Assembly: GCA_001898185.1 (NCBI GenBank)
Contig: MKTI01000002.1
Coordinates: forward strand, 1-64,000
Length of the DNA stretch: 64,000 nucleotides
Direction: 5' to 3'
Source: Cellulomonas sp. 73-145
Lineage (GTDB): Bacteria > Actinomycetota > Actinomycetes > Actinomycetales > Cellulomonadaceae
Positions 51,089 through 58,754 of this stretch are shown here, one piece after another. The notes under the pieces are model-generated. The model had not been told where the DNA came from, did not search any database, and saw only the letters and a program-made list of their open reading frames with translations. The stretch's first letter is position 1. Each line of letters starts with the position of its first letter. Both the position numbers and the translations under genes were made by a program.

Positions 51089-54000
51089 TCAGCCCTTCCG
51101 GGTCGGGGTGGTCACCGGCTCGCGCCGGAACGGTTCGTAGGTGGTGTGCAGCGCGTGGTGCGCCGCCGGGGAGTTCGGTTCGCCGTAGGTCTCCTCGTAC
51201 AGGCGCAGCACGTCCGGGTTCTCCTGCGACTTGCGGTAGCGGGACGTCTGGTCGATGTTCACCAGCACCTGCTGCCGGGCCGCCATCACGCCGACCTCGG
51301 ACGGGACCGGGTGCCCGGCGCCGTTGATGCAGCCGCCCGGGCAGGCCATGACCTCGACCATGTCGTAGCCGGTGTCCTCTCCCGCGACGATGCGGCGGAC
51401 CAGCGGTTCGGCGTTGTTCAGGCCGCTGATCACCGCGACGCGCACGGTGGCGTCGCCGGCCTGCACGGTGGCCTCCTTGAAGCCCTCGAACCCGCGGACC
51501 TCCTCGAACTCCAGGCCCTCCACCAGCGGTTCGCCGGTCAGCTTCTCCACGGCCATCCGCAGGGCCGCCTCGGCGACGCCGCCAGACGCGCCGAACAGCA
51601 CGCCGGCGCCGCTGACCAGGGAGTACGGCGCGTCGAACTCGCCCGGGACGATGTCCTGCTTCTCCAGCCGGAGCATCTTGGCCATCTCGAGGAACTCCGT
51701 GGTGGTCAGCACGGCGTCCACGTCGCGGATGCCCTCGGGGGCGAACTCCGGACGCGCGGCCTCGTACTTCTTGGCCAGGCACGGCACGATCGAGACGACG
51801 TAGAGGTCGTCCAGGTCGATCCCGGCGCGGAACGCGTAGTGCCGCTTCACCGTCGCGCCCATCATCTGCTGCGGGGACTTGCAGCTGGACAGATGCGGGA
51901 TCATCTCCGGCCAGCGCCGCTCGACCAGGTTCACCCAGCCCGGGCAGCACGACGTGAACAGCGGGGTGACGCCGCCGCCGGTGAGCCGACCGAGCAGCTC
52001 GGTGGTCTCCTCCATGATCGTGAGGTCGGCGGCGAAGGCGAAGTCGAACGCCTTGTCGAAGCCGATCTTGCGCATCATCCCGGCGATGAACGCCGACGCC
52101 TGGTCGAACGGGATGCCGAACTCGGCGGCGATGACGCTGCGGACGGCGGGGGCGACGAAGCCGACCACCGTCTTGGTCGGGTCGTTGATCGCCGTGAACA
52201 CCCCGCCGCGCTCGCGCACGTAGTCCAGGGCGCCGCACGGGCACGCCCGCACGCACTGGCCGCAGGACACGCAGTCCGTCTGGTTCAGCGGCAGCCCGTT
52301 GTGGGTGCCGACGGTCAGTCGTCCGTTCTCGAACTGGAACGCCAGAACGCCGGGGCCCTCGATCTCGGCGCAGGCGGCGACGCAGCGGCCGCAGCTGATG
52401 CACTTGTTGTTGTCCCGGACGATGAACGGGTGGTCGCGCACCACCGGTTCGTAGGGCCGCACGTGCAACGGCGCGGCGAACGTGACGGAGTGGGCGGTCG
52501 CCTGACGGCGCAGGTCGCAGTCGTTCTGCTTGCCGCAGCCGCAGCTCAGGCAGCGCGCCGCCTCGGCACGGGCCTGCTCCTCGGTGAGGGTCTGCTCGAC
52601 CTCCTCGAAGGTGCGGACGCGGCTGGCCACCGGCAGCTCGTCGGGGTGCACGCGCACGCGGCGCTCACGGACCTCGAACTCGTCGCGCGGCAGGTCCTCG
52701 AGCGAGCCGCGGCTGCAGGAGTAGTCGTCCTGGCTGGGGCGCACGTAGCCCCGGGTGAGGAACTCGTCGATCGCGGTGGCGGCACGCCGACCGGCGGCGA
52801 CGGCCTGGATCACCGTGGCGGGGCCGGTGGCGCAGTCGCCGCCGGCGAAGATCTTCGACTCGGACGACTCCATGGTGCGGCCGTCGATGTCGATGTCGCC
52901 CCAGGCGTTCAGGCGCACCGGCAGGTCGTTGTAGAGGAAGCCGGTGTCGGTGCTCTGGCCGATGGCACCGATCACGGTGTCGGCCTCGATGATCGTGTCG
53001 CTGCCCTCGACCGGCACGGGACGGCGCCGGCCGGAACGGTCCGGCTCGCCGAGCTCCATGCGCAGGCAGTGCAGCTGCTTGACCCCACCGGCGGCCGTGA
53101 TGCGGGTCGGTGCGGCGAGGAACGTCATCTCGACGCCCTCGTCGATCGCCGCCTCGACCTCCGCCGCCTCGGCCGGCATCTCGTCCCGGGTGCGCCGGTA
53201 GAGCAGCCGCACCTTCTCGGCACCGGCACGCAGTGCGGTGCGGGCGCAGTCGATCGCGGTGTTGCCGCCGCCGATCACCACGACGGTGCGGCCCAGCGGC
53301 ACGTCGACGCCCTTGGTGAGCTCCTCGAGGTACTGGATGCCGAGCCAGACCCCGTCGAGGTTCTCGCCGTCCAGGCGCAGCGGGGTGGCCCGCCACGAGC
53401 CGATGGCCAGGTACACCGCGTCGAAGTCGCGCTTGAGGTCCTCCAGCAGCAGCTGGGCGCCCAGCGCCTTGCCGGTGACGATGCTGACGCCCAGCGCCTC
53501 GATCACGCCGATCTCACGGTCGAGCGTGCGCTTGGGCAGGCGGTACTCCGGGATGCCGTAGCGCATCATGCCGCCGGCCCGGTCCTGCTTCTCGAACACG
53601 GTGACCGCGTGGCCCGCGATCGCCGCGTAGTACGCGGCGGACAGGCCCGACGGACCGGCGCCGATGACGGCGATCCGCTTGCCGGTCGGCTCGGCGACCC
53701 GCGGCACCCACGGCAGGCTGCGGCTCATGTCCCAGTCGGCGGCGAACCGCTTGACGTTGTTGATCGCGACGGGCTCGTCCACCAGGCTGCGGCGGCACTC
53801 GGCCTCGCAGGGGTGGGGGCACACGCGGCCGCACACCGACGGGAACGGGTTGCGGTCCTTGATCACCCGGACGGCGGCCTCGTAGTTGCCGTCGGCGACG
53901 TGCGCCAGGTACGTCTGGATGTCCACGTTCGCCGGACAGGTCTGCACGCACGGGGCGACGCAGTCGGCGTTGTGGTCGCACAGCAGCTGCTGGAGCCGGA

Positions 54001-54283
54001 CCTTCCGGTACGCCTCGAGGCGCGGGGTGTGCGTGGTGATCACCATGCCGGGACGCACGGGCGTCAGGCAGGCCTTCACGTCGCGGGGGTTGGTCTCCCC
54101 CACCTCGACGACGCACAGGCCGCAGCTGCCGTTGGACCGCTTGAGGCGGATGTCGTGGCAGAGCGACGGGACCTCGATGTTCTCCTTGTCCAGGGCCTGC
54201 AGGATGGTCAGCCCGCCGAACACCTGGGTCTCGCGCCCGTTGACCGTGATGGTGATGCGGTCGTCGTCCGAGAGCTCGCGCAT
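51089..54283 (-). CDS. Fusion of GltD-like NAD(P)H flavoprotein and [FeFe]-hydrogenase
   Basis: A 1064-residue multidomain protein. A [2Fe-2S] domain (Cys42, 54, 57, 72) is followed by a GltD/NfnB-type Cys-rich linker (102-163). An FAD/NAD module has GAGPSG at 208-213 and a second VVVIGGGNTAID site. A CLSCGCG cluster precedes two [4Fe-4S] ferredoxin motifs (CISCGRCVAAC, CVSCGQCVRAC). The H-cluster domain has TSCCPGW, VPCLAKKYEA and EVMACPGGCINGAG, then a small-subunit-like tail (SRYRKSQENPDVLRLYEE). All H-cluster Cys are kept. Met of the usual MPC motif is Val and one Gly of GGG is Ala. It probably couples NAD(P)H or ferredoxin to H2. No hydEFG maturation gene is in the window. GGAGG precedes the ATG. 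Confidence 0.92.
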   Translation of the reverse strand: MRELSDDDRITITVNGRETQVFGGLTILQALDKENIEVPSLCHDIRLKRSNGSCGLCVVEVGETNPRDVKACLTPVRPGMVITTHTPRLEAYRKVRLQQLLCDHNADCVAPCVQTCPANVDIQTYLAHVADGNYEAAVRVIKDRNPFPSVCGRVCPHPCEAECRRSLVDEPVAINNVKRFAADWDMSRSLPWVPRVAEPTGKRIAVIGAGPSGLSAAYYAAIAGHAVTVFEKQDRAGGMMRYGIPEYRLPKRTLDREIGVIEALGVSIVTGKALGAQLLLEDLKRDFDAVYLAIGSWRATPLRLDGENLDGVWLGIQYLEELTKGVDVPLGRTVVVIGGGNTAIDCARTALRAGAEKVRLLYRRTRDEMPAEAAEVEAAIDEGVEMTFLAAPTRITAAGGVKQLHCLRMELGEPDRSGRRRPVPVEGSDTIIEADTVIGAIGQSTDTGFLYNDLPVRLNAWGDIDIDGRTMESSESKIFAGGDCATGPATVIQAVAAGRRAATAIDEFLTRGYVRPSQDDYSCSRGSLEDLPRDEFEVRERRVRVHPDELPVASRVRTFEEVEQTLTEEQARAEAARCLSCGCGKQNDCDLRRQATAHSVTFAAPLHVRPYEPVVRDHPFIVRDNNKCISCGRCVAACAEIEGPGVLAFQFENGRLTVGTHNGLPLNQTDCVSCGQCVRACPCGALDYVRERGGVFTAINDPTKTVVGFVAPAVRSVIAAEFGIPFDQASAFIAGMMRKIGFDKAFDFAFAADLTIMEETTELLGRLTGGGVTPLFTSCCPGWVNLVERRWPEMIPHLSSCKSPQQMMGATVKRHYAFRAGIDLDDLYVVSIVPCLAKKYEAARPEFAPEGIRDVDAVLTTTEFLEMAKMLRLEKQDIVPGEFDAPYSLVSGAGVLFGASGGVAEAALRMAVEKLTGEPLVEGLEFEEVRGFEGFKEATVQAGDATVRVAVISGLNNAEPLVRRIVAGEDTGYDMVEVMACPGGCINGAGHPVPSEVGVMAARQQVLVNIDQTSRYRKSQENPDVLRLYEETYGEPNSPAAHHALHTTYEPFRREPVTTPTRKG

Positions 54284-54441
54284 GCCGTGACCTCCGTTGG
54301 CCAGGACCTGCGTGCACCGCGTCGTCGCGCTGCCCGCCGTCGCCTGTTTCCGGACCGGCTCCGGTGCCGGTTCGGGTTCTGCTGCGACGGTACGGCGGGC
54401 CGCTGCCGAGGTCGTCGGACTTCGGACCTAGGGCAGCACGG

Positions 54442-54471
54442 GGCCCCGGTGCCGCTGTGCGGCCCGGGGCC
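54442..54471 (-). terminator. Terminator of the thioredoxin gene
   Basis: Stem GGCCCCGG (54442-54449) with CCGGGGCC (54464-54471), an unpaired T and an inner GCCGC-TGT-GCGGC helix form a 13-pair hairpin with one bulge. It stands 18 bases downstream of the thioredoxin stop on the minus strand and separates it from the hydrogenase operon. Confidence 0.65.
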
Positions 54472-54488
54472 TCGTCACCGGACGGACG

Positions 54489-54851
54489 TCAGTGGGCCTG
54501 CTCGGCCGCCTTCCGGCGCACCTCGTCCATGTCGAGCGCGCGCGCCTGGGCGATCAGGTCGTCGAGGGCCGGACCGGGCAGCGCGCCCGCGTCCTCGAAC
54601 AGCAGCACGCCGTCGCGGTAGATCATCAGCGTGGGGATCGCGCTGATGCCCAGACGACCGGCGAGCGCGTGCTCGGCCTCGGTGTCCAGCTTCGCGAACG
54701 TGATGTCCGGGTTCTTCTCGGAGGCCTTGCTGAACACGGGTGCGAACATGCGGCACGGTGCGCACCAGGAGGCCCAGCAGTCGACGAGGACGATGCCCTC
54801 GGCGTCGACGGTGGGCTGGAACGTGTCAGCGGTGAGGTCGACGGTCGCCAC
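54489..54851 (-). CDS. trxA: Thioredoxin
   Basis: A 120-residue thioredoxin with active site WASWCAPCRMF, the cis-Pro loop (SAIPTLMIYRDG) and the charged KLDTEAE strand. The last 15 residues (MDEVRRKAAEQAH) extend the final helix. GTG at 54851 was chosen because it gives the usual ATVDLTADTF start; GTG at 54860 is possible. The promoter (CTGACA-17-TATACG) has a CsoR/CstR-like palindrome in its spacer, so copper or persulfide control is likely. The transcript would be nearly leaderless. Confidence 0.9.
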   Translation of the reverse strand: MATVDLTADTFQPTVDAEGIVLVDCWASWCAPCRMFAPVFSKASEKNPDITFAKLDTEAEHALAGRLGISAIPTLMIYRDGVLLFEDAGALPGPALDDLIAQARALDMDEVRRKAAEQAH

Positions 54852-54860
54852 GATCCTCAC

Positions 54861-54889
54861 CGTATACCCCTAGGGGTACCGAGTGTCAG
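54861..54889 (-). promoter_or_regulatory. Thioredoxin promoter with CsoR/CstR-type palindrome in the spacer
   Basis: On the minus strand CTGACA (54884-54889), 17 bases, TATACG (54861-54866). The spacer contains TACCCCTAGGGGTA (54865-54878), a perfect 14-base palindrome of the form bound by CsoR-family copper or persulfide sensors. The UGPase stop codon lies inside the -35 hexamer. No CsoR-family gene is in the window. Confidence 0.7.
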
Positions 54890-56268
54890 CCGCCGAGGTG
54901 GGTGCCCTCCGGCACGTACCGCGGGGCGCCCTCGTCGGCCAGCGTGACGTCGCCGGTGGCGACGACGCCGCGGGCGAACGTCCAGTCGCCGTGCACCGTC
55001 AGGGACCGCGCGTCGCGCAGGGACGGCGCACCGGCCGGGAAGTGGGCGTCGAACGCGGTGATCGTCTTGTAGTGCTTCGAGTCGAGGTCGACCAGCGGTG
55101 CCGGCTCGGTGACCAGGTCGAGCGTCGCCGTCTCGGACAGCTGGTAGGCGTCGGACCGCAGCAGCAGCAGGTCGTTGGTCGTCTTCACCGGCAGGAAGCG
55201 GGAACGCGGGACGACGATGGCGGTGGCGCCCTCGAACACCTCGATCGCGGCGCCCATGGCGGACTCGACCTGGATCACCTGCGGGGACGACGGGTCCGTC
55301 GGGTCCACCGTCTTGGAGTTGCGGATCATCGGCAGGCCGAGCACCCCGTGCCGCTCGTTGAGCGTGCGACGCAGCGCCGCCAGGTCGAACCACAGGTTGT
55401 TGGTGTGGAAGTACGGGTGCCGGTGCTCGTCGGTGAAGTAGTCCATCTCCTCCGGCGCCGTCTGGGCGGTGTCGCGCAGCACCAGCCGGCCGTCGGAGCG
55501 GCGGATCGCCAGGTGGCCGCCCTTGCGGTCGGCGGCGGTGCGCCGGCACAGCTCGGCGGCATAGGGGGCGCCCGACTCGGCGAACCAGCCGGCGATGCGC
55601 GGGTCCGGCGCGGCACCGAGGTTGTCGGAGTTGGAGACGGAGGCGTAGGCGAAACCGGCGTCGAGCAGGGCGTCGAGGACGCCGGACGCCTCGATCGCCG
55701 TGTACAGGTCGCCGTGGCCGGGCGGGCACCACTCGAGCGACGGGTCGGCGGGCCACGAGACGGGCGTCAGGTCGTCGGCCCGCAGCTTGGGCTCGCGGTT
55801 CTGCAGGAAGTCGAGCGGCAGCTCGCCCACCTTGAGGTCCGGGTAGGCCGCGAGCGCGTCCAGGCTGTCCTGCTGGGTGCGGAACGAGTTCATCAGGATC
55901 AGCGGCAGGCGGGCGCCGTACCGGGTCCGGGCGGTGCGCACCTGCCGGGCGATCACGTCGAGGAAGCTCAGCCCCTCGCGCACCGGCAGCAGCGACTTGG
56001 CGCGGTCCATGCCCATCGAGGTGCCCAGGCCGCCGTTGAGCTTGATGATCGCGGTGCGGGCCAGGGCGTCACGGGCGTCCGTCGGCGGCACCTCGACGGC
56101 GTCCAGGCTCGGCGGGTCCAGGAGCGGGGTGATGTCGTCCTCGCGGATCAGGCCCGTCGCCCCTGCCTCGAGGTCGCGGTAGTACCCGGCGAACACCTCG
56201 ACCGCCGCGGGTGCGACGCCAGCCGCACGCATCTTCTCCACGGCCAGCCGCAGACCCTCGTCGCTCAT
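54886..56268 (-). CDS. UTP-glucose-1-phosphate uridylyltransferase (UDPGP family)
   Basis: Makes UDP-glucose for glycan and trehalose/glycogen pathways. The 460-residue protein is of the large, eukaryote-like UGPase family, not GalU. It shows [21 protein letters not shown] (nucleotide loop), [27 protein letters not shown] and NSDNLGA, then [12 protein letters not shown] and a left-handed beta-helix-like tail. ATG at 56268 has GGAAGGG upstream; a longer frame to 56397 is non-conserved. Confidence 0.92.
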   Translation of the reverse strand: MSDEGLRLAVEKMRAAGVAPAAVEVFAGYYRDLEAGATGLIREDDITPLLDPPSLDAVEVPPTDARDALARTAIIKLNGGLGTSMGMDRAKSLLPVREGLSFLDVIARQVRTARTRYGARLPLILMNSFRTQQDSLDALAAYPDLKVGELPLDFLQNREPKLRADDLTPVSWPADPSLEWCPPGHGDLYTAIEASGVLDALLDAGFAYASVSNSDNLGAAPDPRIAGWFAESGAPYAAELCRRTAADRKGGHLAIRRSDGRLVLRDTAQTAPEEMDYFTDEHRHPYFHTNNLWFDLAALRRTLNERHGVLGLPMIRNSKTVDPTDPSSPQVIQVESAMGAAIEVFEGATAIVVPRSRFLPVKTTNDLLLLRSDAYQLSETATLDLVTEPAPLVDLDSKHYKTITAFDAHFPAGAPSLRDARSLTVHGDWTFARGVVATGDVTLADEGAPRYVPEGTHLGG

Positions 56269-56444
56269 CTCAGCCCTTCCGCAACCCGTCGCAGTGCCGA
56301 CCGGCACCGGCCACCGAGCAGTATCGCGTGGCAACCCGTGGAAGGGGCGACCGGGGACGGCCCGCGACCCGCCCGCTAGGTTGGGCCACGCCCGCACGGA
56401 CGGACGGCCCGCGGGCGGTCGGAGCGACGCGAAGGAGGACGACG

Positions 56445-56894
56445 ATGGCCGGGTACGCGCACAACATCGCCCTGGTTGCCCACGACAACAAGAAGGTGGA
56501 GCTGCTGCGCTGGGCGGAGTTCAACCGCGGCACGCTGTCCCACCACCACCTCTACGCCACCGGCACCACGGGCACCATGCTCGAGTTCGAGCTGGGGCTG
56601 CCGGTGACCCGGCTGCTGTCCGGCCCGGTGGGTGGCGACCAGCAGATCGGCGCCAAGATCGCCGAGGGCGCCATCGACATGCTCGTCTTCTTCTGGGACC
56701 CGCTGGAGCCGCAGCCGCACGACCCCGACGTCAAGGCGCTGCTGCGCATCGGCGCCGTGTGGAACGTGCCGATGGCCTGCAACGTCGCCACGGCGGACAT
56801 GCTGATCTCGTCGCCGCTGCTGGCCACCGACTGGAACGCGAACCGGCCCGACATCACCCCGCGCGGGTGGGAGGGCTCGGCGCCGGTCGCCTGA
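56445..56894 (+). CDS. mgsA: Methylglyoxal synthase
   Basis: Converts dihydroxyacetone phosphate to methylglyoxal, an overflow route of glycolysis. The 149-residue protein has [10 protein letters not shown] (catalytic His), [12 protein letters not shown] (phosphate loop), [17 protein letters not shown] with the catalytic Asp, [20 protein letters not shown] and [21 protein letters not shown] precedes the ATG. It is divergent from UGPase and followed by a bidirectional terminator. Confidence 0.95.
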   Translation: MAGYAHNIALVAHDNKKVELLRWAEFNRGTLSHHHLYATGTTGTMLEFELGLPVTRLLSGPVGGDQQIGAKIAEGAIDMLVFFWDPLEPQPHDPDVKALLRIGAVWNVPMACNVATADMLISSPLLATDWNANRPDITPRGWEGSAPVA

Positions 56895-56954
56895 ACCGGT
56901 CGAGCGGGCCGCGGGAAAGACGCGCGCCCACATTGTGAGCACGCGCACAAGTGA

Positions 56955-56997
56955 AAGGGCGGCGGCGGGACGTGTTCACGTCTCCACCGCCGCCCTT
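56955..56997. terminator. Bidirectional terminator between mgsA and a small membrane gene
   Basis: AAGGGCGGCGG (56955-56965) pairs perfectly with CCGCCGCCCTT (56987-56997), with an inner CGTG-TT-CACG helix. Short A and T runs flank both ends, so it can stop transcripts from either side. Confidence 0.75.
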
Positions 56998-57039
56998 CTG
57001 CAGTCGCGCCCCCTGGCGCGCCACATTGGGCCTACCGGC

Positions 57040-57195
57040 TTACACGGTCGAGCGACCGCGACCCACCAGCCAACCGATCAGGCTGATGACCAGCAGGGCG
57101 ATTCCGATCCACAGCAGGATCTTCGCTGCGGTGACTGCGACGCCGAGGACGATCATCACGACGCCGACGATGATGAGAATGAGCCACAGAGCCAT
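57040..57195 (-). CDS. Small two-helix membrane protein (51 residues)
   Basis: Starts MALWLILIIVGVVMIVLGVA and consists of two membrane helices joined by TAAKILLWIG, ending with a short basic tail (LVGRGRSTV). GGGAG lies seven bases before the ATG at 57195. Such tiny hydrophobic proteins are frequent in actinobacteria near stress genes. No family name is assigned. Confidence 0.7.
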   Translation of the reverse strand: MALWLILIIVGVVMIVLGVAVTAAKILLWIGIALLVISLIGWLVGRGRSTV

Positions 57196-57409
57196 GGGAC
57201 AGCTCCCTTCGCTGAGCGGACGGCGGCGGTAAGCCACCTGGGAAAGATCGTCACCCGGCTTTCACAGGTTCGCATCCGGAACGATTCGGACCGCCGGCGC
57301 CCGGGGTCTGCGGGGACGCCTTCTGACGGTTCGCACGGGCCGCCCGAGGTGCTGGCGCGGGCCCTCGTCCCCAGATGCGGGGACCTGCGGGCCGAGTGAT
57401 GGTGGAGGC

Positions 57410-57598
57410 ATGACCACCTCCGCAGACCCGGGCTCGACGCGCGGCCCTGACGACACCGACGCCGACCCCGGCACGCTGAACCCGCGCTCCGGCGCGGCGG
57501 CTCGCGACGAGTCGTCGGGCGAGTACGAGGACACCGATGCGGACCCGAACAACCTGAACCCGCGGGACCTGCGCGAGGGGGTGTCGGACGATGGCTGA
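57410..57598 (+). CDS. Small acidic protein with a duplicated motif
   Basis: A 62-residue acidic, probably disordered protein containing the same block twice: DDTDADPGTLNPR and EDTDADPNNLNPR (eleven of thirteen positions close or equal). The stop overlaps the start of the SDR gene by eight bases, so the two are coupled. No family is recognised. The duplicated Asp-rich block could bind a cation or serve as a binding tail (inference). The ATG follows GGTGGAGG. Confidence 0.68.
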   Translation: MTTSADPGSTRGPDDTDADPGTLNPRSGAAARDESSGEYEDTDADPNNLNPRDLREGVSDDG

Positions 57599-58445
57599 GG
57601 GCTTCCCCGCACAGCAGCAGCAGCCGCCGGGCCACACCGACCCGATGGTCCCCGACCCGGACCACGGCGAGCAGAGCTACACCGGCTCGGACAAGCTGGT
57701 CGGCAAGCGGGCCTTCATCACCGGCGGCGACTCCGGCATCGGGCGGGCCGTAGCGATTGCCTTCGCCCGCGAGGGTGCCGACGTGGCGATCGGGTACCTG
57801 CCCGAGGAGCAGAAGGACGCCGAGGAGACCCGCGACTGGGTGCAGAAGGCCGGCCGCACGTGCGTGCTGGTGCCGGCGGACCTCATGGACGAGCAGCAGG
57901 CGCGCGAGTCGGTGCGCGACGCCGTCGAGGGCCTGGGCGGGCTGGACATCCTGGTGAACAACGCCGGGTTCCAGATGGCGCGCCGCGAGTCGATGGCCGA
58001 CATCACCACGGAGGACCTGGACCGCACGATGCGGACCAACCTCTACGCGATGTTCTGGGTGACGCAGACGGCTCTGGAGCACCTGGGCAGCGGCGCCTCG
58101 ATCATCAACACGACGTCGATCCAGGCGTACCAGCCGTCGACGTCGCTGCTGGACTACGCCTCGACCAAGGCCGCCATCACCAACTTCACGGTGAACCTCG
58201 CGGCGGAGGTCGGCCCGAAGGGCATCCGCGTGAACGCGGTGGCCCCCGGGCCCATCTGGACGCCTCTGCAGCCGGCGACGCAGCCCGTCGAGAAGCTGGA
58301 GAAGTTCGGCAGCGACACCCCGCTCGGCAGGGCCGGGATGCCGGCCGAGGTGGCGCCGGCGTACGTGTTCCTGGCGGCGGACTCCACCGGGTCGTACGTG
58401 TCCGGGACGGTGCTGGGCGTCACCGGCGGCAAGCCCGTGTTCTGA
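57591..58445 (+). CDS. Short-chain dehydrogenase, stress-type (YhdF/YghA-like)
   Basis: A 284-residue SDR with a Pro/Gln-rich N-terminal extension (about 35 residues). It shows FITGGDSGIGRAVAIAFAREGA (NAD(P) site), NNAGFQ, INTTSIQAYQPS, the catalytic YASTKAA and VNAVAPGPIWTPLQP. The extension and the GDSGIGRA sequence match general-stress SDRs. The substrate is unknown. It is coupled to the small acidic gene upstream and followed by a GC hairpin. Confidence 0.92.
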   Translation: MAEGFPAQQQQPPGHTDPMVPDPDHGEQSYTGSDKLVGKRAFITGGDSGIGRAVAIAFAREGADVAIGYLPEEQKDAEETRDWVQKAGRTCVLVPADLMDEQQARESVRDAVEGLGGLDILVNNAGFQMARRESMADITTEDLDRTMRTNLYAMFWVTQTALEHLGSGASIINTTSIQAYQPSTSLLDYASTKAAITNFTVNLAAEVGPKGIRVNAVAPGPIWTPLQPATQPVEKLEKFGSDTPLGRAGMPAEVAPAYVFLAADSTGSYVSGTVLGVTGGKPVF

Positions 58446-58451
58446 CTGCGC

Positions 58452-58486
58452 GGCGGCCGGACGGGTCTGCGGGTCCCCCGGCCGCC
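58452..58486 (+). terminator. Hairpin after the SDR gene
   Basis: GGCGGCCGG (58452-58460) pairs with CCGGCCGCC (58478-58486), with a 17-base loop, seven bases after the stop. It is probably a terminator, although the loop is long. Confidence 0.45.
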
Positions 58487-58635
58487 CGGCGGTCGTGGGG
58501 TGCGGTGGTCGTCGGGTCGGCCGATCGAGGAGGTCTGCCTGGACAGCTTCCTTGGTTGACCACCGCGCTGAGCCGCACCGCCTGAATTGCCAGTCCGGCG
58601 AACTAATCGTCGGCCGATTTGACGTGACTCCCTCA

Positions 58636-58678
58636 TGGGAGCGCTTCCGTTGACACCGGTCGAGGCCTTTCTGATACT
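58636..58678 (+). promoter_or_regulatory. CebR-like operator and sigma-70 promoter of the beta-helix gene
   Basis: TGGGAGCGCTTCCG (58636-58649) differs at two positions from the cellobiose regulator box TGGGAGCGCTCCCA. It directly abuts TTGACA (58650-58655), which is 17 bases from GATACT (58673-58678). This is the best promoter in the window. A second box-like sequence, AGAGAGCGCTCCCA (58784-58797, twelve of fourteen), lies inside the signal-peptide coding region. A LacI-family repressor such as CebR is predicted. Confidence 0.65.
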
Positions 58679-58754
58679 GGCACGAGGCGCTTCGCGCGCC
58701 GCGGCACCATCAATGCAGATGGTTGCTACTTACCAGCCGGAAAGGCGGTCGCAC

